Below, piece by piece: positions 56,084 through 64,000 of a DNA stretch of 64,000 bases (position 1 is the first letter of the stretch; each line of letters starts with the position of its first letter). This DNA is from Portulaca oleracea. Lineage: Eukaryota > Streptophyta > Magnoliopsida > Caryophyllales > Portulacaceae. Below the pieces are notes generated by a model. That model made no database searches and had not been told where the DNA came from. It was given only the letters and a program-made list of their open reading frames with translations. The position numbers and the translations under genes were made by a program. The stretch covers positions 16,447,867-16,511,866 of the forward strand of contig CM055882.1 of the NCBI GenBank assembly GCA_029582165.1, in the 5' to 3' direction.

Positions 56084-56241
56084 TGTAATGAATAAGGTCC
56101 TTCTAGCAGCAAAATCTAGGAGAAAATATAGAGGTCTTGTAGACAGAGTGCTCAATATGTGATCTGACGGGATACTACCCCCACTCTTTGTAAACTATAT
56201 TGTTTATTGTTATATATAACCTGCTTTCTTGTGCAAAAAAA
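53344..56241 (+). mobile_element. LINE (L1 type), 5'-truncated, inside CACTA
   Basis: A 2.9-kb insertion with a perfect 16-base target duplication aaataatgagtttaaa at 53328-53343 and 56242-56257, and an A-run at 56234-56241. It contains the end of an endonuclease domain (SRIDRLLVNTQWY; GGLSDHLVITI), the RT and a zf-RVT end. Confidence 0.95.
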
Positions 56242-56418
56242 AAATAATGAGTTTAAAATTATTTTACATTTGATGCATGCAGCGAGTAATCAAATAACAA
56301 CCATGAAAACAAATTCATTTATAACCAAACAAAATAAAAAAATTATTTCTAAATTGTTACATTGCACAACGTAATAAAAACAAATGACAGTTCAAACAAA
56401 ACAACCTACACGTGCGAC

Positions 56419-57672
56419 CTACTCACCATCGTCATCACTAAGCAACTCAACAAATGTTGCGTTTTCCAATGCATCATTCCCTTCTAATTCATCGTCCTCC
56501 ACACCCTCTAGTATACCCCGATCTTGTCCTTCTTCATCATCACTAAATAGTTCGTCTCCCGAGCCATCTCGATCGTCAAGTAGGTCGAACTCAGCAAGTG
56601 ATGGGGGGTCCACATTGTTGTCTTCCTGAAATGCTCCATCATGATCATCGAGTCCATCTATTGTTTGCCCTGCCTTAATTGTCAGTGTAGCAGTCCATGA
56701 TGATCTATCCTTCTTGGTTGTTGGGTAATGGATGTACACCACTTGTGTAGCCTGAGATGCCAACACAAAAGGCTCATACACCCTATACCTCTTTGCTTGG
56801 TTAACATCAACAAGCTTGTAATGATCATGCACGACTACGCCACCTTGACCCGGGTCGAACCATTCAACCTTGAACAAGTGGACTTTATATTCCCTACTAC
56901 GCCCAGTATAAACTAATTCAATAACCTCTTTCAAAATCCCGTAGAAGTTAGTTCCATTCACCCCTTTGACACACACCCCATAATTTGCATTCGTTGGTTT
57001 ATTATCGGCACGGTAAGCATGGAAGTTAAAGTTGTTAATGTAGAAATGAGCCCAAGATAAAACATCCTTTCTAGGGCCATTCGCTAAAGCTGTAACAACT
57101 TCGTCTCCTTCACCGGATGACAAAACCTACAAAGTTTAATATTTACGAAGTTAATCTCATGTAACCTATGTTAACCAATAATTTAAAACCAAACAACTCC
57201 AATTGAATTTAACCTTTCTTCTCAACCAACGGGGGAATTTTTTGCGATGTTTGTTCAACAATTCATCATGCGGCGTACGTGGATGCAAACATGCCATCTC
57301 TTCTTCAAATTGACTGAAATAAGTCAACGTAGGTGAAGATTCTACTGGATAAATAAGTTATTGATAATTGAACTGTCGAGCTAATTAAGTTATGTTGTAT
57401 ACCTTTCATATTCAGTCATTAAATCGGAGTTTGAAAGGACATATTCATGCGCAGCCTCATATTCTTGTTGGTTAAGGAATCTTTTCTTCCCTGCAGTTGG
57501 AGAGTACCCAATGTTCGATGAAAACAACTCAGGTATTGCTCCATTGCCGTCGGATGCATCACCCAGCTCGGGGCATGCGTTCCTTGGAAGGTCCCTTGAT
57601 TTTGTGTGCACTTTCGGTGCAAAGTATGCATCACAAAAGTTGGAAATCTCCTTCGTTAAGAATGCATTACAT
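56419..57672 (-). pseudogene. CACTA TNP2-type transposase, C-terminal part
   Basis: The minus-strand frame 57123-56419 (234 codons) matches the DUF4216-type C-terminal region of CACTA transposases: WAHFYINNFNFHAYRAD, YGVCVKGVNGTNFYGILKEV, VEWFDPGQGG and KRYRVYEPFVLASQATQVVY, then an acidic tail. Upstream exons: about 57315-57208 (FEEEMACLHPRTPHDELLNK) and 57611-57400 (FLNQQEYEAAHEYVLSNSDL). The catalytic N-terminal part (Transposase_21) is missing because the element is cut near 57676. So no working transposase can be made, though the remaining exons are open. Confidence 0.8.
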
Positions 57673-57676
57673 ATGG

Positions 57677-58207
57677 AGTTTGATTTAGAATTACATTTGC
57701 CTCAATTTTAGTCATGTCATTTGCCTCTATTTAAAATCATAGTTAAATGTGGCTTTGAATATATTGAGTTGTTTAATAATTGAAGTATGAGTCTTGTTCA
57801 ATTAAATTGTTAGTTTGACCCTAATGAATTGAATTGAATTGAATTGAGCTGAACTAAACTTACTTGAATTTTACCATAATGAGGCTCGCCATAATCTAAC
57901 TCATATCAATTACTTTCTATGAACTGCCTCCTTCCTATTAGATAAACCTTGGACTCGCTTTAAGTCTACTCAAACCCAATCCAGGGACACCAAAAGTTGT
58001 CTACACAACAATCTTTCTTTGGATACATGCATATAAATCATCAATATCGATTATTTTCTCATAATACTTCTCATGGCCAATTTAGTGTCCCAAGTAACAT
58101 ATTATTTTAGTGTTTCTCATGCAATTTCAAAGTTTCTAATATGAGCCAGCTAAAAATGCGATAGGTTGTTCTCTTTTGAAAAAAACTTTTTATGATTCTT
58201 TATATAA
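57677..58207 (+). repeat. ~535-bp direct repeat, copy 2 (unoccupied site)
   Basis: Matches 50451-50985 from agtttgatttagaattac to ttctttatataa, then runs on without a CACTA end. Confidence 0.92.
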
Positions 58208-58324
58208 GACTTTTACTGCCTCCCATTTTAAATCTATGGATTCTTACGAAAATGGGAGAGAATGGGTTAATAACAATATTAATGATCGAGATGAAAATTC
58301 TATGAGTTTCTTTGAGATGATAAA
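58208..58324. other. junction between direct repeat and satellite
   Basis: 117 bases not seen elsewhere in the window. Contains a small inverted pair, ctcccatttt and aaaatgggag (58221-58258). No gene. Confidence 0.5.
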
Positions 58325-61300
58325 AAGTACCAACCATCTAGTATGACCCTTTAGAATAAAACAATTGAGATAAAGTCTTTTACTCAGGATAACTAATGTC
58401 GTTCTCTAGTTTATATACTAGAGTGAGTGATGCAACTTCTTGGGTTAGGCACTCATAGTCATTTCTTTTAGAATGATGTAGGAAATTCTCATAAAGCTGT
58501 CTCCAGTTGTATGTTCTTCCGTATTAAGTTATGGACAAAAGCGAGAATGATTCCGGGAACCTCTCATAACTGGAGTAAGAAGAAGCATCAGGGTAGAGAC
58601 ACTCCCTTACTATTCAACTATATATGAGGCTTCGTACGCACAATTGGCACCATCAAGAGTATTATTCCTTGGGAGCAAGAGCTGCCGGGTGGTTCCTTCC
58701 CTAAGCCCACGAAATCTGAGCAACAAAGCATTCATGTAAATGTGTTGTTATGGATATAAAGTGCGGGCTGTGAGGCAAGACATCCTAGTAGGTTGAATTA
58801 TTATCAGGCCTCATCTCATATCTGATATAATCAATATTACTAGGCCAAAACCAGTAGAGTACTTCTCTATCTTCTGTCAAATATTTTACAAGTCTTAGAA
58901 GTGTGTCTCTATCTTCTGTCAAATATTTCACAAGTGTGTCGTAGTCCTTAACAGGTATTATTCCGAATCAAGGAATAAGTACCCACCATCTAATATGACC
59001 CTTTAGAGTAAAAAAATTGAGATAAAGTCTTTTACTCATGATAACTAATGTCGTTCTCTAGTTTATATACTAGAGTGAGTGATGCAACTTCTTGGGGTAG
59101 GCCCTCATAGTCATTCTTTTTAGAATGATATAGGAAATTCCTAGAAAGCCGTCTCCAGTTGTATGTTCTTCCGTATTAAGTTATGGACGTAAGCGAGAAT
59201 GATTCCGGGAGCCTCTAGTAACTGGAGTAAGAAGGACCATCAGGGTAGAGACACTCTCATACTATTCAACTATATATGAGGCTTCGTACACATAATTTGC
59301 ACCATCCAGGGTATCATTCCCTTGGAGCAAGAGCTGCCGGGTGGTTCCTTCCCTAGCGCATGGAATCTGAACAACATAGCATTCTTTTAAGTGTGTTGTT
59401 ATGGATATAAAGTGGGGGTTGTGAGGGAAGGCATCCTAGTAGATTGAATTGTTATCTGGCCTCATCTCATGTCTGATATAATCAATATTACTAGGACAAA
59501 ACCAGTAGAGTACTTCTCTATCTTCTATCAAGTGTTCTCTATCTTATGTCAAATATTTTACTAGACTTAGAAGTGTGTCTCTATCTTCTGTCAAATATTT
59601 CACAAGTGTGTCGTAGTCATTAATAGGTATTATTCCGGATCAAGGAATAAGTATCAAACGTCTAATATGAACCTTTAGAGTAAAACAATTGAGATAAAGA
59701 CTTTTACTCAAGGATAACTAATGTCGTTCTCTAGTTTATATACTAGAGTGAGTGATGCAACTTCTTGGGGTAGGCACTCATAGTCATTCTTTTTAGAATG
59801 ATGTAGGAAATTCCTATAAAGCCGTCTCCAGTTGTATGTTCTTCTGTATTCAGTTATGGACGTAAGCGAGAATGATTCCGAGAGCCTCTCATAACTAGAG
59901 TAAGAAGGACCATCAAGGTAGAGACACTCTCCTACTATTCAACTGTATATGAGGCTTCATACGCATAATTTGCACCATCTAGGGTATCATTCCCTTGGAG
60001 CAAGAGCTGCCGGGTGGTTCCTTCCCTAGAGCATGGAATCTGAGCAACATAGCATTCGTATAAGTGTGTTGTTATGGATATAAAGTGCGGGATGTGAGGC
60101 AAGGCATCCTAGTAGGTTGAATTATTATCAGGCCTCATCTCATGTCTGATATAATCAATATTTCTAGGACAAAACCGATATAGTACTTCTCTATCTTCTG
60201 TAAAATATTTTATTAGTCTTAGAAGTGTGTCTCTATCTTCTATCAAATATTTTACAAGTGTGTCGTAGTCCTTAATGGGTATTATTCCGGATCAATGAAT
60301 AAGTACCAACCGTCTAATATGACCATTAAGAGTAACACAATTGAGATAAAGTGTTTTACTCAAGGATAACTAATGTCGTTCTCTAGTTTATATACTAGAG
60401 TGAGTGATGCAACTTCTTGGGGTAGGCACTCATAGTCATTCTTTTTAGAATGATGTAGGAAATTCCTATAAAGCCGTCTCTAGTTGTATGTTCTTCCGTA
60501 TTAAGTTATGGACGTAAGCGAGAATGATTCCGGTAACCTCTCATAACTAGAGTAAGAAGGACCATCAGGGTAGAGACATTCTCCTACTATTCAACTATAT
60601 ATGAGGCTTCGTACACGTAATTGGCACCATCCAAGGTATCATTCCCTTGGAGCAAGAGCTGCCTGGTGGTTCCTTCCCAAGCGCACGAAATCTATGCAAC
60701 AAAGCATTCTTGTAAGTGTGTTGTCATCGATATAAAGTGCAGGTTGTGAGGCAAGGCATCCTAGTAGGTTGAATTATTATCATGCCTCTTCTCATGTCTG
60801 ATATAATCAATATTACTAGGCCAAAACAAGTAGAGTACTTCTCTATCTTCTTTCAAGTGTTCTCTATCTTCAGTCAAATATTTTACAAGTCTTAGAAGTG
60901 TATCTCTATCTTCTGTCAAATATTTCACAAGTGTGTCGTAGTCTTTAATGGGTATTATTCCGGATCAAAGAATAAGTACCCATCGTCTAATATGACCCTT
61001 AAGAGTAACACAATTGAGATAAAGTGTTTTACTCAAGGATAACTAATGTCGTTCGCTAGTTTATATACTAGAGTGAGTGATGCAACTTCCTTGGGTAGGC
61101 ACTCATAGTCATTCTTTTTATAATGATGTAAGAAATTCCTATAAAGTCGTCTCCAGTTGTATGTTCTTCCGTATTAAGTTATGGACATAAGCGAGAATGA
61201 TTTCAGGAACCTCTCATAACTAGAGTAAGAAGTACCATCAGGGTAGAGACACTCTCCTACTATTCAACTATATATGAGGCTTCGTACACGTAATTGGCAC

Positions 61301-64000
61301 TATACAGGGTATCATTACCTTGGAGCAAGAGCTGCCGGATGGTTCCTTCCAGAGCGCACAGAATCTGAGCAACATAGCAGTCTTATAAGTGTGTTGTTAT
61401 GGATATAAAGTGCGGGCTGTGAGGCAAGGCATCCTAGTAGGTTGAATTATTATCATGCCTCATTTCATGTCTAATATAATCAATATTACTAGGACAAAAC
61501 CAGTAGAGTACTTCTCTATCTTCTATCAAGTGTTCTCTATCTTATGTCAAATATTTTACTAGACTTAGAAGTGTGTCTCTATCTTCTGTCAAATATTTCA
61601 CAAGTGTGTCGTAGTCATTAATAGGTATTATTCCGGATCAAGGAATAAGTATCAAACGTCTAATATGAACCTTTAGAGTAAAACAATTGAGATAAAGTCT
61701 TTTACTCAAGGATAACTAATGTTATTCTCTAGTTTATATACTAGAGTGAGTGATGCAACTTCTTGGGGTAGGCACTCATAGTAATTCTTTTTAGAATGAT
61801 GTAGGAAATTCCTATAAAGCCGTCTCCAGTTGTATGTTCTTCCGTATTAAGTTATGGACGTAAGCGAGAATGATTTCGGGAACATCTCATAACTGGAGTA
61901 AGAAAGACCATCAGGGTAGAGACACACTCCTACTATTCAACAATATATGAGGCTTCGTACGCATAATTGGCACCATCCAGGGTATCATTCCCTTGGAGCA
62001 AGAGCTGGCGGATGGTTCCTTCCCGAGCGCACAGAATCTTAGTAACAGAATATTCTTATAAGTGTGTTTTTATGGATATAATGCACATGCTGTGAGGCAA
62101 GTCCTCCTAGTAGGTTGAATTATTATCAGGCATCATGTCATGTCTGATATAATCAATAATACTAGGACAAAACCAGTGGAGTACTTCTCTATCTTCTGTC
62201 AAGTGTTCTCTATCTTCTGTCAAATATTTTACAAGTCTTAGAAGTGTGTCTCTATCTTCTGACAAATATTTCACAAGTGTGTCGTAGTCCTTAATAGATA
62301 TCATTACGAATCAAGAATAAGTACCCACCGTCTAACATGATCCGTGAGAGTAAAACAATTGAGATAAAGTCTTTTACTCAAGGATAACTAATGTCGTTCT
62401 CTAGTTTATATACTAGAGTGAGTGATGTATCTTCTTGGGGTAGGAACTCATAGTCATTCTTTTTAGAATGATGTAGGAAATTCCTATGAAGCCGTCTCCA
62501 GTTATATGTTCTTCCGTATTAAGTTATGGACGTAAGCGACAATGATTTCGGGAACATCTCATAACTGGAGTAAGAAGGACCATCAGGGTAGAGACACACT
62601 CTTACTATTCAACAATATAAGAGGCTTCGTACGCATAATTGGCACCATCTAGGGTATCATTCCTATGGAACAAGAGATGTCGGGTGGTTCCTTCCCTAGC
62701 ACATGGAATCTGAGCAACATAGCATTCTTATAAGTGTGTTGTTATGGATATAAAGTGCGGGTTGTGAGGCAAGGCATCCTAGTAGGTTGAATAATTATCA
62801 GGCCTCATCTCATGTCTGATATAATCAATATTTCTAAGACAAAATCGATATAGTACTTCTCTATCTTCTGTCAAGTGTTCTCTATCTTCTGTAAAATATT
62901 TTACAAGTCTTAGAAGTGTGTCTCTATCTTCTTTCAAATATTTCACAAGTGTGTCGTAGTCCTTAATAGGTATTATTCCGGATCAAGGAATAAGTACCAA
63001 CCGTCTAATATGACCCTTTAGAATAAAACAATTGAGATAAAGTCTTTTACTCAAGGATAACTAATGTCGTTCTCTAGTTTATATACTAGAGTGAGTGATG
63101 CAACATCTTGGGTAAGCACTCATAGTCATTCTTTTTAGAATGATGTAGGAAATTCCTATAAAGTCGTCTCCAGTTGTATGTTCTTCCGTGTTAAGTTATG
63201 GACGTAAGCGAGAATGATGCCGGGAGCCTCTCATAATTGGAGTAAGAAGGACCATCAGGGTAGAGACACTCTCCTACTATTCAACAATATATGAGGCTTC
63301 GTACGCATAATTGGCACCATCCAGGGTATCATTCCCTTGGAGCAAGAGCTGCCGGATGGTTCCTTCCCGAGCGCATGGAATCTGAGCAACATATTATTCT
63401 TATAAGTGTGTTGTTACGGATATAAAGTGCGGGTTGTGAGGCAAGGCATCCTAGTAGGTTTAATTATTATCAGGCATCATCTCATGTCTGATATAATCAA
63501 TATTACTAGGACAAAACCAGTGGAGTACATCTCTACTTTTGTCAAGTGTTCTCTATCTTCTGTCAAATATTTTACAAGTCTTAGAAGTGTGTCTTTATCT
63601 TCGTACAAATATTTCACAAGTGTGTCGTAGTCCTTAATAGGTATCATTACGGATCAAGAATAAGTACCAACCGTCTAACATGATCCTTTAGAGTAAAACA
63701 ATTGAGATAAAGTCTTTTACTCAAGGATAACTAATGTCGTTCTCTAGTTTATATTCTAGAGTGAGTGATGCAACTTCTTGGGGTAGGCACTCATAGACAT
63801 TCTTTTTAGAATGATGTAGGAAATTCCTATAAAGCCGTCTCCAGTTATATGTTCTTCCGTATTAAGTTATGGACGTAAGCGACAATGATTTCGGGAACAT
63901 CTCATAACTGGAGTAAGAAGGATCATCAGGGTAGAGACACACTCCTACTATTCAACAATATAAGAGGCTTCGTACGCATAATTGGCACCATCCAGGGTAT
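58325..64000. repeat. tandem satellite, 652/673-bp monomers, about 8.5 copies
   Basis: The anchor gataactaatgtcgttctc recurs at 58388, 59040, 59713, 60365, 61038, 61711, 62383, 63056 and 63726, giving monomers of 652, 673, 652, 673, 673, 672, 673 and 670 bp. The 652-bp class lacks one 21-base internal subrepeat of the tctatcttctgtcaa type. Each monomer holds two small palindromes: ctctagtttatatactagag and cattctttttagaatg. No coding frame is conserved. The array runs out of the window at the right. It may be a chromosomal satellite or repeats inside a larger element. Confidence 0.95.

Larger units (their letters stand above)
50986..57676 (-). mobile_element. CACTA (En/Spm) transposon, truncated
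   Basis: Starts with the end CACTACAACAGGGTAACAAA at 50986. A dense field of GACCGTT/AACGGTC subterminal repeats follows (about 51010-51300). Genes run on the minus strand: a TNPA-like gene (51304-53284) and the C-terminal part of a TNP2-type transposase (56419-57672). The other terminus is missing: the TNP2 gene is cut at about 57676, where the second copy of a flanking direct repeat begins. A LINE interrupts it at 53344-56241. Confidence 0.88.

Noticed and set aside
62107..62304. Minus-strand frame with YLTEDRE-like peptide repeats in the satellite
   Set aside because: It reflects the 21-22 base subrepeats; other monomers do not keep the frame open.

Overview
The window is nuclear DNA from a flowering plant, most likely a dicot. 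It has long AT-rich spacers, spliced genes with GT-AG introns, and many plant transposon types: Ty1/copia, L1-type LINEs, hAT-like and Stowaway MITEs, Mutator-like elements (MULEs) and CACTA. About three host genes are visible. The rest is mobile DNA or its decay products.

Layout. 1-2390 is the 3' part of a broken LINE. 2391-5671 is spacer with a 120-bp tandem duplication and a 442-bp hAT-type MITE that has an exact 8-bp target duplication. 5672-27893 is one host gene, beta-ureidopropionase (last step of pyrimidine catabolism). It has six in-phase exons giving 421 residues, and its first intron is about 18.7 kb. That intron holds two copies of one copia retrotransposon head to head (6241-14598 on -, 14905-22652 on +), separated by a 306-bp stretch that resembles plant mitochondrial DNA. 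29173-32632 is an intact five-exon M20 amidohydrolase gene of the ILR1-like (IAA-amino acid hydrolase) family. 33543-41614 is a MULE with a decayed PB1-like/MULE/SWIM transposase gene on + and a convergent small gene on - (GRF zinc finger plus C-terminal membrane helix). 42521-43163 (-) is a RING-H2 gene with a reading-frame break, lying between two MULEs. 43549-49620 is a second MULE with its own frameshifted transposase gene. 50986-57676 is a truncated CACTA element, interrupted by a LINE with a 16-bp target duplication and flanked by two copies of a ~535-bp host segment. From 58325 to the window end runs a tandem satellite with 652/673-bp monomers.

Most notable: (i) diagnostic LTR bases show that the two intronic copia copies arose by inverted duplication of one already aged, already defective element, not by two insertions; (ii) both MULEs place the transposase start codon alone in a first coding exon directly followed by an intron; (iii) the first MULE has a MuDR-like two-gene convergent layout, but its second gene is a GRF zinc-finger/membrane protein; (iv) the satellite shows length classes and segmental copying. 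The two metabolic genes look intact. All transposon genes seen have stops or frameshifts, several of them in homopolymer runs, so sequence error should be excluded for those.

All exon borders, counts and alignments were read by eye. No database search was possible.
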